NCBI RefSeq assembly: GCF_011761305.1
Contig: NZ_JAAOZC010000003.1
Location: forward strand, 310,001 to 374,000
Direction of reading: 5' to 3'
DNA from: Sphingomonas vulcanisoli
Lineage (GTDB): Bacteria; Pseudomonadota; Alphaproteobacteria; Sphingomonadales; Sphingomonadaceae
Length of the DNA stretch: 64,000 bases
Part shown: positions 52,053 to 59,609 of the stretch, in pieces
Layout of the letters: the number at the start of each line of letters is the position of its first letter
Numbering within the stretch: the stretch's first letter is position 1
Made by a program: the position numbers and the translations under genes
Notes under the pieces: model-generated
Seen by the model: only the letters and a program-made list of their open reading frames with translations
Told to the model about the DNA's origin: nothing
Databases searched by the model: none

Positions 52053-52804
52053 AACTGGCCCTGGTCACCGGTGGCACGCGGCGGCTTGGGGCGGCGATTG
52101 CGGCGCGGCTCGCCACGGCGGGCTACGACCTCGCGCTCCACAGCCATCGCGCCTCCGAGCCTGAGCCCGATCTGACAAAAGCGATTCGCCACGCCGGGGT
52201 GCGCTGGGGCGCGTTCACGGCCGACCTCGCCGATCCTCAGGAGATCGATGCGCTGATCCCCGCCGTTGCCGCGCATTTCGGGCAGGCGCCCAATGTGCTC
52301 GTCAACAGCGCCTCCCGATTCGGCGGGGATGATTGGGCGAGCGCGGACATGGCCACCATGCTCGATCACTATGCGATCAATGCCGCAGCGCCGGCTTTGC
52401 TTGCGCGGGCTCTGGCCGCGGGGCTGGGTGAGGACGAGGGCGTGGTCATCAACCTGCTCGATCAGCGGATCGCATCACCGCCGCCCGATCAGGCGAGCTA
52501 TACCGCATCCAAGCTGGCCCTTGCCGGTATCACGCAGGCGCTGGCGAGGGCTCTCGCGCCGCGCGTGCGCGTCTGTGGTGTGGCGCCCGGACTGACCCTG
52601 CCGACGCCTGATTATTCAGCGGCGCAGCTTGAGCGGCTAAAAGCAATGATGCCGCTTAACCGGCTCCCGACGCCAGCGGACATAGCCGCCGCCGTGCTTT
52701 ATCTAACGGAGGCGAAGGCCACGACGGGTCAGGTCATCTTCGTCGATGGCGGCGCTTCGCTGCGCACCTTCGATCGGGACTTCGAATTTCTCGGCCGCGA
52801 TTAA
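52049..52804 (+). CDS. SDR oxidoreductase, pteridine-reductase-like (FolM/PTR1 type)
   Basis: 251 aa classical SDR. The cofactor motif is TGGTRRLG at residues 7-14, i.e. TGxxxRxG instead of TGxxxGxG, the hallmark of pteridine reductases. The active-site YTASKLALAG carries YxxxK, and ASRFGGDDW replaces a standard NNAG loop. Starts at TTG 52049, overlapping the folB stop. It probably reduces dihydropterin or dihydrofolate as a FolM-type dihydrofolate/dihydromonapterin reductase. Its stop overlaps the convergent gene by 4 bp. Confidence 0.85.
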   Translation: MKLALVTGGTRRLGAAIAARLATAGYDLALHSHRASEPEPDLTKAIRHAGVRWGAFTADLADPQEIDALIPAVAAHFGQAPNVLVNSASRFGGDDWASADMATMLDHYAINAAAPALLARALAAGLGEDEGVVINLLDQRIASPPPDQASYTASKLALAGITQALARALAPRVRVCGVAPGLTLPTPDYSAAQLERLKAMMPLNRLPTPADIAAAVLYLTEAKATTGQVIFVDGGASLRTFDRDFEFLGRD

Positions 52805-53625
52805 CCGGCCCGCTTGCAGGGACCGAGCCCGTCGATCACAACCTGATAATCCTGCCGCGCCTGCGCCGCATCCTCATCGCCCACACCCTCGAGCGCGCTG
52901 TCAGGCAGTTTGGGCGGCAGACCGCAGGCGAGGCGATACCATAGGAAGCTTTCCGGCTGCGGCGGCGCGGCGCTGGCGTCCACCAGTTCGGAGAGCGCGA
53001 CCGCCCAGTGCGGCTTCTCGCCCGGACGCCGGAGAATCGAGAGCGAGATCGGGCGGCCATCGGCGGTGCGCACGAAAATCTGCGTCTCGCCTTCGCCTGG
53101 CAAGGTGCCGGCGACGTGGAAGGCATGGCCGATGCCGGTGATCTGTGGCGGCGCGTCGGATGCGAGGGAGGCGGTCAGGATGGCGCGAATCCGGGTCTCA
53201 TTCTCGGGCGTGCGCGCGATTTGGGCGTGGGGCCCGATCAGCGAAAACTCGCCCGGCGTGCCTGTCGGATTGCCCAGCAGCAACACGGCCATCCCCTTGA
53301 GCTTGGCCTTTGCCATCGATGCGGGAAGATCGACGAGATAGCGAATGTCCGCCGGGGCGGGGCCCTTGCCGCCGATCAGCGCATCAACATGCGCCTCGAT
53401 GAAAAAGCGGACCTTTCCGGGCGCTACGCCCACAGCGGATTCGGCCTTCAGCGGTGTCGCGCGCGTGATCGCCACGGCCAGCACCTGCTGCGCGGAAAGC
53501 GCCATGTCCGCCATCTCGACATAGCCGACCGGAGGTAAGGGAGGTGGAGGCGCGGCACCGATCAACATCAGGCCGGCGCCCAACAAAAGGAGCCTGCAGC
53601 GGCGGGAATCTGGGGCGCGGCGCAT
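52801..53625 (-). CDS. Secreted protein of unknown function
   Basis: 274 aa. A signal peptide (RRCRLLLLGAGLMLIGAAPP) is followed by a Pro-rich linker PPPPLPPVG. The body lacks a motif I recognise; it contains MADMALSAQQVLAVAITRAT, VRFFIEAHVDALIGGKGPAP, IRYLVDLPASMAKAKLKGMA and VLLLGNPTGTPGEFSLIG. A single cysteine pair (LACGLPP, LGPCKRAG) lies at the end. ATG 53625 with GAGGAGACC upstream is favoured over ATG 53676. Periplasmic or surface location is inferred from the signal only. Confidence 0.7.
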   Translation of the reverse strand: MRRAPDSRRCRLLLLGAGLMLIGAAPPPPLPPVGYVEMADMALSAQQVLAVAITRATPLKAESAVGVAPGKVRFFIEAHVDALIGGKGPAPADIRYLVDLPASMAKAKLKGMAVLLLGNPTGTPGEFSLIGPHAQIARTPENETRIRAILTASLASDAPPQITGIGHAFHVAGTLPGEGETQIFVRTADGRPISLSILRRPGEKPHWAVALSELVDASAAPPQPESFLWYRLACGLPPKLPDSALEGVGDEDAAQARQDYQVVIDGLGPCKRAG

Positions 53626-53840
53626 CTCGGTCTCCTCGGGGTGATAGCCTTGGCACGATGAAAAGGGCCGTTTCAAGCCAACTTATGTTCTACAGTCGTT
53701 TGACGTAGCCGCTGAATAAGGGCTTGCGCCAAGGGAGAGGCCCGCGATAGGAAAGCCACAGTCGCCAAAAAATCGTTGAGATGGTATGGCGGCCTCGAAG
53801 CCGGATGGTCCCCTGCGGCCGTTTGGATAAATATCCGTTC

Positions 53841-53858
53841 AAGGAGTGCAGTTCCTTA
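53841..53858 (+). promoter_or_regulatory. RBS in a small stem-loop before tonB
   Basis: AAGGA (53841-53845) is the ribosome binding site and can pair with TCCTT (53853-53857) around GTGCAGT, ending one base before the ATG. The stem is only 5 bp, so modest control of initiation is possible but not certain. Confidence 0.3.
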
Positions 53859-54509
53859 ATGGCTTATGCTGATCAGCAGATGAGCTCCCGCAGGGTTGTG
53901 GCGCTGATCCTCGTCGCGGCTTTGCACGCGCTCGTGGGTTATGCGTTTATCAGCGGACTCGCGTTTAACGTAATCAAGAAGGTCGCCGTCGATACCAAGA
54001 TCGTCGACGTGCAAGAGCCGCCGCCGCCGCCCGAGCAGAAGCCGCCGCCCCCGCCGCCTGACCAGAAGGTCGAGCCGCCGCCCATCGTGGCACCGCCGCC
54101 GATCGTGCAGACGCAGACGCTGACGCCACCGATCGTGGCGCCGCCGCCGCCGTTGGTGCAGGCGCCGGTGATTCACGAAACCGCGCCGCCGGCTCCTCCC
54201 GCACCCCGCATCTCGCAGGCTGCGGGCGCCAAGGGCGATCCGTCGCAATGGATTACGAATGATGACTATCCGCCGGGCGCGATGCGTGAGGGCCGGGAAG
54301 GCACCACGCGGGTCAGCTGGACGATCAACGAGCAGGGCAAGATCGAGAATTGCCAGGTCACGCAATCGAGCGGTTCGCCCGATCTCGACGAAACGGCCTG
54401 CCGCCTTCTGACCCGACGCGGCAAATATTCGCCCGCCAAGGACCAGAACGGTCAGCCGATGCGCTCTTCGGCCAGCCGCTCGATCCGCTGGACGATCCCC
54501 AAGGATTAA
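53859..54509 (+). CDS. tonB: Energy transducer TonB
   Basis: 216 aa. A short cytoplasmic N-terminus and one membrane anchor (VVALILVAALHALVGYAFIS, about 12-31) precede a long Pro/Glu/Lys-rich spacer (about 48-120). The TonB C-terminal domain (about 125-216) has YPPGAMREGREGTTRVSWTI and GSPDLDETACRLLTRRGKYS. It transmits proton-motive energy from ExbB/ExbD to outer-membrane receptors. It heads the cluster tonB-exbB-exbD-exbD. The 230-bp gene-free upstream region holds the promoter. Confidence 0.93.
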   Translation: MAYADQQMSSRRVVALILVAALHALVGYAFISGLAFNVIKKVAVDTKIVDVQEPPPPPEQKPPPPPPDQKVEPPPIVAPPPIVQTQTLTPPIVAPPPPLVQAPVIHETAPPAPPAPRISQAAGAKGDPSQWITNDDYPPGAMREGREGTTRVSWTINEQGKIENCQVTQSSGSPDLDETACRLLTRRGKYSPAKDQNGQPMRSSASRSIRWTIPKD

Positions 54510-54596
54510 CGCCGCAACTCTTCAATGGCGGGCACCGCGCCCAGAACAAAACTGGCCGGTGCCCCGGCCGAAGCATCAAGAAGGAAGTCTTCGACC

Positions 54597-55352
54597 ATGA
54601 ACGCTACCGCTCCTGCAGCAAACTCCAATCCGTACGGCCTGTTGGCCGCTCTTCATCAGGGCGGCGTCATCGCTTGGACGGTCTTCATCATCCTCGTGAT
54701 CATGTCGGCCTCCACTTGGTTCATTCTGTTCACCAAGCTGTTCGAGCAGCAGAAGATCCTCAATCAGGCCAAGCGTGCCCGCACGACCTTCTGGGGCTCG
54801 CCCTCGCTGCGTGATGGCGCCAACAAGCTCGAGAAGAATTCGGCCTATCGCCAGATCGTCGACGACGGCCTGACCGCGCAGGACCAGCACACCAAGCTGA
54901 TCGATCCGGTCGACCAGCATGAATGGTTGGGCGCTTCGCTCAATCGTTCAACCGCCGCGGTCAACTCGAAGCTCGGCAACGGCCTTGCGGTGCTCGCTAC
55001 GGTCGGTTCGACCTCGCCGTTCGTCGGTCTGTTCGGCACGGTTATCGGTATCTACCGCGCGCTCATCAAGATCGGTGCCGCCGGGCAGGCTTCGATCGAC
55101 GCCGTTGCCGGCCCGGTCGGCGAGGCTCTGATCATGACCGCGCTCGGTCTGGTCGTCGCGGTTCCTGCCGTGCTCGGCTACAATTGGCTGATCCGCCGTA
55201 ACAAGGTGATCGCGGAGCAGATCGGCTCATTCGCAACCGATATCCATGGCTACATGGTTTCCAACGGTGCGGTGAAGCCCGTGCTGATCTCGGCCAAGCC
55301 GGCTCCGGCCCCCGTGGTGAAGCCCGCAACGGCCACCACGCCCAAGCCGTAA
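54597..55352 (+). CDS. exbB: ExbB/TolQ-type proton channel protein
   Basis: 251 aa with three membrane segments: about 22-45 (VIAWTVFIILVIMSASTWFI), 138-160 and 175-197. The MotA/TolQ/ExbB domain includes GLAVLATVGSTSPFVGLFGT (139ff) and VGEALIMTALGLVVAVPAVL, the channel-lining helices. It forms the pentameric motor core with ExbD for TonB. GGAAG lies upstream of ATG 54597. An Ala/Pro/Lys-rich C-terminal tail (about 228-251) is longer than usual. Confidence 0.93.
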   Translation: MNATAPAANSNPYGLLAALHQGGVIAWTVFIILVIMSASTWFILFTKLFEQQKILNQAKRARTTFWGSPSLRDGANKLEKNSAYRQIVDDGLTAQDQHTKLIDPVDQHEWLGASLNRSTAAVNSKLGNGLAVLATVGSTSPFVGLFGTVIGIYRALIKIGAAGQASIDAVAGPVGEALIMTALGLVVAVPAVLGYNWLIRRNKVIAEQIGSFATDIHGYMVSNGAVKPVLISAKPAPAPVVKPATATTPKP

Positions 55353-55444
55353 GAGGATGATGGCGGCGGATCATTCCGCCGCCATACCTTCCGGCGGCGG
55401 TAACGCCGTCGGCCCTTCCGGCAGTAGAATAGGACTTTCCTTCC

Positions 55445-55927
55445 ATGGCAATGAGCGTGGGCCCAGCCGAGAGCGATGCCCCGATGTCGGACATCAACAC
55501 GACGCCCCTCGTGGACGTTATGTTGGTGCTGCTGATCATCTTCCTCATCACCGTCCCGGTCGTGATCCAGACCGTGCCGGTGACCCTTCCCAAGGTCGCC
55601 TACGAGCCCACGACCTCCAAGCCCGAGAATGTCGTTCTTTCCATCCGTGGCAAGAACGGCCAGTGCGAGGTCTATTGGGGCCAGACCCGGATCCAGCCGC
55701 AGGAGCTGATCGATCGCTCGGTCGCCAAGCTCAAGCTTGAGATCGACAAGCAGGGCGGTCCGACGGCCCCCGGCCTCGAGCTGCCGGAGGTCCATATCCG
55801 GGCCGACGTCAACACGCCCTGGCGCTGTGTCGGTGGCGCGATGACCAACGTAGCCCGTGCGGGCTTCGCGCGCGTCGCCTTCATCTCGCAGCCCGATCCG
55901 GGCGAGTATCATGCGGCCGTGGAGTGA
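55445..55927 (+). CDS. exbD: ExbD/TolR-type protein, first copy
   Basis: 160 aa. Membrane anchor with the proton-relay Asp in DINTTPLVDVMLVLLIIFLI (Asp near 25), then a periplasmic ExbD/TolR domain including NVVLSIRGKNGQCEVYWGQ and LPEVHIRADVNTPWRCVGGA. The two cysteines (Cys in QCEVYWG and WRCVGG) could form a disulfide. It pairs with ExbB and a second ExbD downstream. Confidence 0.93.
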   Translation: MAMSVGPAESDAPMSDINTTPLVDVMLVLLIIFLITVPVVIQTVPVTLPKVAYEPTTSKPENVVLSIRGKNGQCEVYWGQTRIQPQELIDRSVAKLKLEIDKQGGPTAPGLELPEVHIRADVNTPWRCVGGAMTNVARAGFARVAFISQPDPGEYHAAVE

Positions 55928-55970
55928 TGGGCTTCCCGTCCGCACGCCCCAATATTGGGAGTAATTAATC

Positions 55971-56402
55971 ATGGCCATGAGCGCAGCGACCGCTGAAGGT
56001 GAGCCCATGATGGACATCAACACGACGCCGCTGATCGACGTCATGCTGGTGCTCCTGATCATGTTCATCATCACGATCCCGGTGCAGACGCATGCGGTGA
56101 AGCTGGATCTTCCCCAGAACACCAATGCGCCGCCGCCGCCGATCCTGCCGACCAAGAACCAGGTCTCGATCGATGCCGCGGGCACGATCGCCTGGAACGG
56201 TGCCCCGATCAATCTGACCGTCCTGCGTCAGTATCTTGATCAGACGCAGCAGATGGATCCGATTCCCGAGCTGCATCTCGAGCCCGATCCGCAAGCGCGA
56301 TATGAAGTCGTGGACGAGGTGCTGGCCGTTACGAAGCGCGCCAACGTCTCCAAGATGGGTTTCGTCGGCAACGAAAAATACGCCGATTTCAACGCCGGCT
56401 AA
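55971..56402 (+). CDS. exbD2: ExbD/TolR-type protein, second copy
   Basis: 143 aa. DINTTPLIDVMLVLLIMFII holds the conserved Asp of the anchor, almost identical to the first copy, but the periplasmic domain differs (LPTKNQVSIDAAGTIAWNGA, LHLEPDPQARYEVVDEVLA). It ends the TonB cluster before a strong terminator. Two different ExbD copies per system is a known sphingomonad and xanthomonad arrangement; the division of labour is not readable. Confidence 0.93.
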   Translation: MAMSAATAEGEPMMDINTTPLIDVMLVLLIMFIITIPVQTHAVKLDLPQNTNAPPPPILPTKNQVSIDAAGTIAWNGAPINLTVLRQYLDQTQQMDPIPELHLEPDPQARYEVVDEVLAVTKRANVSKMGFVGNEKYADFNAG

Positions 56403-56424
56403 TCCGGTTTGAGCGGTAAAATGG

Positions 56425-56457
56425 GAGGCAGTCGGGCGACCGGCTGCCTCTTTTTTT
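56425..56457 (+). terminator. Strong intrinsic terminator after exbD2
   Basis: GAGGCAGTCGG pairs perfectly with CCGGCTGCCTC (with one G-T) around GCGA, followed by TTTTTTT. It closes the tonB-exbB-exbD-exbD2 transcript 22 bp after its last stop. Confidence 0.92.
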
Positions 56458-56560
56458 ATGCGTTCGAAGCGCCGCCAATCGCATAAGCTTAGGTTAAGGC
56501 TGGGAACGCGCGCTGCGATAAACGGTTGGATCGTCCGAAGTTTTCTCGGAGATCACCAGC

Positions 56561-57460
56561 ATGGCAACGCAGTTCTCGCTTGGCGAGCCCGCGCGGCGAC
56601 GATCACAGTTTCTCACCTCAAGCTTCCAGCGTGGTTTGGCGCACTGGAATCATGAGCGGCTGGCGCCGGCCTTCGTCGATGACGATTGGCAGAAGACTTT
56701 GGAGCGCGACACGCGGATGTTGCGGCTGGAGGGCGCATTCATCGAAGAGCTGCGCGCCGAGATTGTGGACGAAGCGGCGATGGTGCCGACCGATCCTGCG
56801 GGTTTCGTGCGCTGGTTCGAAGATCTGAAGCAGACCGGGCCGGGGCAGGGGGATGCCTTATTCCCGTGGCTGGCCGAGCAGGCCTCCGCCGAAGAATTGC
56901 GCTGGTTCTTTACGCAGGAGGCGGCTGGCGAGGCCGGCTTCGACGATTTGGTGGCGATGACGCAGGTGAAATTGCCGGTGTCGGCCAAGCTGGAACTGGC
57001 GCGCAATTATTGGGACGAGATGGGGCGCGGTCGCGAGTCCGGGATGCATGGTCCGATGCTCGATGCCCTGGTGAAAACGCTGGGTGTCGAGCCGGACATC
57101 GACACGACGGTATGGGAGAGCCTGGCACTCGCCAATGCGATGACGGCGATGGCGAGCTGCCGCCGCTACACTTGGCAGTCGGTGGGCGCGCTGGGCGTGA
57201 TCGAGCTGACCGCGCCGGGCCGTTCGGCGCATGTTGCCGCGGGCCTCAAACGCATCGGCCTGGATGAAAAGCGGCGGCGCTATTTCGATCTTCACGCCGT
57301 GCTCGACGTCCATCACAGCGAAGCCTGGAACCGCGAGGCGCTGGCACCGCTGGTGGCCGAGGAACCCCGGCGCGCAGCGGCGATCGCCGAAGGTGCCCTT
57401 ATCCGGCTGCGCTGCGGCGCGCGTTGCTTTGACCGCTATCGGGCCGAGCTTTGGGGTTGA
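56561..57460 (+). CDS. Iron-containing redox enzyme family protein (heme-oxygenase-fold di-iron)
   Basis: 299 aa, helical. It resembles heme-oxygenase-like di-iron oxygenases. Candidate ligands are Glu in WFFTQEAAGEAGFDD, Glu and His in NYWDEMGRGRESGMHGPM, and Asp/His in FDLHAVLDVHHSEAW. These are spaced like the E-xx-E/H and D-xxx-H sets of the family. The substrate is unknown. It follows the TonB cluster, separated by the terminator, so it has its own start region. Its end overlaps the convergent MFS gene by 25 bp. Confidence 0.8.
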   Translation: MATQFSLGEPARRRSQFLTSSFQRGLAHWNHERLAPAFVDDDWQKTLERDTRMLRLEGAFIEELRAEIVDEAAMVPTDPAGFVRWFEDLKQTGPGQGDALFPWLAEQASAEELRWFFTQEAAGEAGFDDLVAMTQVKLPVSAKLELARNYWDEMGRGRESGMHGPMLDALVKTLGVEPDIDTTVWESLALANAMTAMASCRRYTWQSVGALGVIELTAPGRSAHVAAGLKRIGLDEKRRRYFDLHAVLDVHHSEAWNREALAPLVAEEPRRAAAIAEGALIRLRCGARCFDRYRAELWG

Positions 57461-58764
57461 TCGCGCGCGACCAGCCAGCCCGCGCGCAGGAAATGCGCGG
57501 CGGCCCAAAGATAAAAGAACAGATCGACGCTTAATGCGCTAGACAGGCCGCTGGCCGAAGCACTCAAGCAGGGCGCCGTCTGAGCCTTTCCGCTGGCGCA
57601 CAACATGGCAAAGTCGGGTAGCGCCCGCTTCGTGAAATGGTCGCTGAGCGTGCCAACCAGCCATGGCCCGATCGTCAGGCCCAGCCCGTTCATCGCCAGT
57701 AGCAGTAAGGCTATCGCGGTGGCGCGCGCGCGCGGCCCGACACGGTCGGCGGTTGTGGCATAGACCGGCCCGAAATAGAGATGCGCGCCGAAGAAGGCCG
57801 GAAACGCGGCTAACGCCACGCCGAGCGGCTGGGATTGGCTTAGAGCCAGCGGAAAGGCGGCGAGCGCGATCAACGCGCCCGCTCCGGCGACTTGCGCCCG
57901 CGCGTTTTGCCGCCCCGGCGTGAGTCGATCAGCTAGCCATCCGCCGGTTGCGATCCCCCCGCCGATTCCGGCGCCGACGACTAATCCAAAGCCCGTGGCG
58001 GCCACGTGGAGCGGCAGCTGATAGGAGCGCATCAGCAGCGGCACCGCGAAGCCGGTGATGCCATAGCCCGCCGTGGATGCCAGCGTCGCACCCGCCGCCA
58101 TGTTGCGAAATACGCGATCGCTCCACAATGCGCGCGCTACCTCCCCGAATGCGGGGGCTTGGGCGTCCGTCGCCGCATCCTGCGCGCCACGGGGAGGCTC
58201 ACGCAGGACGAAAGCAATCACCGCCGCCAACGCAACGCCGGGAATGCCCAGCACCAGGAAGGCGGCGCGCCACCCAAGCGCGTCCGCGATCCATCCGCCC
58301 GCAACGGCGCCAATGAGGATGCCCACCGGAATACCGATCGAGAACAGCGCGAGCGCAGTCGCGCGCCGCTCGCGCGGCCAGAGGTCAGCGATGATGGACT
58401 GCGCGGCGGGCACATAGCCAGCCTCGCCGATACCGACCCCGATCCGCGCCACTAACAGCTGCGGCAAGCCGCGCGCGAGACCACAGGCCGCGGTTGCGAT
58501 CGACCACAGCGCCAGGCTCCAGGAAACCACCGCGATCCGCGAGCGCCGCTCGGCGATCCGCGCGATCGGCAGGCCGAGCGCGCTGTTGAAGAGCGCGAAG
58601 GCAAGCCCGTTGAGCAGGCCGAGGCGGCTGTCGCTCAGGCCGAGATCGGCCTTGATCGGCTGGCCGAGGATCGCGACCAGCTGCCGATCGACGAAGTTGA
58701 GGACATAGACGGCTGTGAGCAGCAGCAATGTCAGGCGGGCGCCATGTCGGGCAGGGTTGCGCAT
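57436..58764 (-). CDS. MFS transporter
   Basis: 442 aa with twelve membrane segments. The signature loop after helix 2 is GLPIARIAERRSRIAVVSWS (the GxxxDRxGRR-type loop), and VDRQLVAILGQPIKADLGLS with its NFVDRQ start is typical of the spinster/hexuronate-like MFS_1 group in sphingomonads. The substrate is unknown. ATG 58764 opens at the first helix; an upstream ATG at 58821 would add an Ala-rich head. It is divergent from rpiA. Confidence 0.92.
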   Translation of the reverse strand: MRNPARHGARLTLLLLTAVYVLNFVDRQLVAILGQPIKADLGLSDSRLGLLNGLAFALFNSALGLPIARIAERRSRIAVVSWSLALWSIATAACGLARGLPQLLVARIGVGIGEAGYVPAAQSIIADLWPRERRATALALFSIGIPVGILIGAVAGGWIADALGWRAAFLVLGIPGVALAAVIAFVLREPPRGAQDAATDAQAPAFGEVARALWSDRVFRNMAAGATLASTAGYGITGFAVPLLMRSYQLPLHVAATGFGLVVGAGIGGGIATGGWLADRLTPGRQNARAQVAGAGALIALAAFPLALSQSQPLGVALAAFPAFFGAHLYFGPVYATTADRVGPRARATAIALLLLAMNGLGLTIGPWLVGTLSDHFTKRALPDFAMLCASGKAQTAPCLSASASGLSSALSVDLFFYLWAAAHFLRAGWLVARDQPQSSAR

Positions 58765-58829
58765 GGCCGCCGCCTTGGCCCGGCCCGCCGTGGACGGCAA
58801 GCCGCTTGCCGATCGGTGCAAGGAGGATC

Positions 58830-59546
58830 ATGGCCGGTCACATGATCGCAGCCGACCGCGATGAGGAAAAGCGTGCCGCCGCCGAAGCCGCGGTGGCGGA
58901 GATCGAGGCGGGCATGCTGGTCGGCCTCGGTACGGGCACCACTGCCGCCTTCGCGATCGCCGCAGTGGGCGCGCGGGTGAAGACCGGGCTGAACATCCGC
59001 GCGGTGGCCACCTCGCTAGCCACAGCACGCGCGGCCGAAGCAGCTGGGATCACGGTGATCGCCATGGACGATCATGCAAGCGTCGATCTCTGTATCGACG
59101 GGGTCGACGAGATCGATTCGCTCTTCCGCGCGATCAAGGGCGGCGGCGGGGCGATGGTGCGCGAGAAGATCGTCGCTACGGCAGCCGCACGCAACATCGC
59201 CATTGCCGACAGTTCCAAGTTGGTCGATCGGATCGGAGCGCGACCGGTGCCGATCGAAATTCTGCCGCTGGCGCGCGCGTTCATCGCCGAACACGTGTCC
59301 GTGCTGGGCGGAAAATCGGAACTGCGCCGTAATGAAAATGGCCTTTTTCAAAGCGATCAGGGCAATCCCGTTCTCGATTGCCGATTTGGGCCGATCGCCG
59401 ATCCGCCGGCGCTCTCCGCCGTGCTGGATGCGCTTCCCGGCGTGGTCGGCCACGGGCTGTTTTTGACCGAGATCGATGCTCTGTTCATCGGCACGCCGGA
59501 AGGTGTGCGCAAAATGCGGCGAACGCCTTCCCATCCCAAAATTTAA
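58830..59546 (+). CDS. rpiA: Ribose-5-phosphate isomerase A
   Basis: 238 aa. It interconverts ribose-5-phosphate and ribulose-5-phosphate. The phosphate loop GLGTGTTAAFAI (residues about 32-43), the DGVDEID motif with its catalytic acid (near 90) and IKGGGGAMVREKIVA are all intact. ATG 58830 has AAGGAGG only 3-5 nt upstream; ATG 58842 is an alternative. It is the first gene of rpiA-tkt-tal-pgi, the non-oxidative pentose phosphate set. Confidence 0.96.
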   Translation: MAGHMIAADRDEEKRAAAEAAVAEIEAGMLVGLGTGTTAAFAIAAVGARVKTGLNIRAVATSLATARAAEAAGITVIAMDDHASVDLCIDGVDEIDSLFRAIKGGGGAMVREKIVATAAARNIAIADSSKLVDRIGARPVPIEILPLARAFIAEHVSVLGGKSELRRNENGLFQSDQGNPVLDCRFGPIADPPALSAVLDALPGVVGHGLFLTEIDALFIGTPEGVRKMRRTPSHPKI

Positions 59547-59609
59547 CTGCCAATCCGCGCATCCTTGGCCCTCACCGGCCGTTGCAGCGACGAGAAACGA
59601 AGGACAGTG

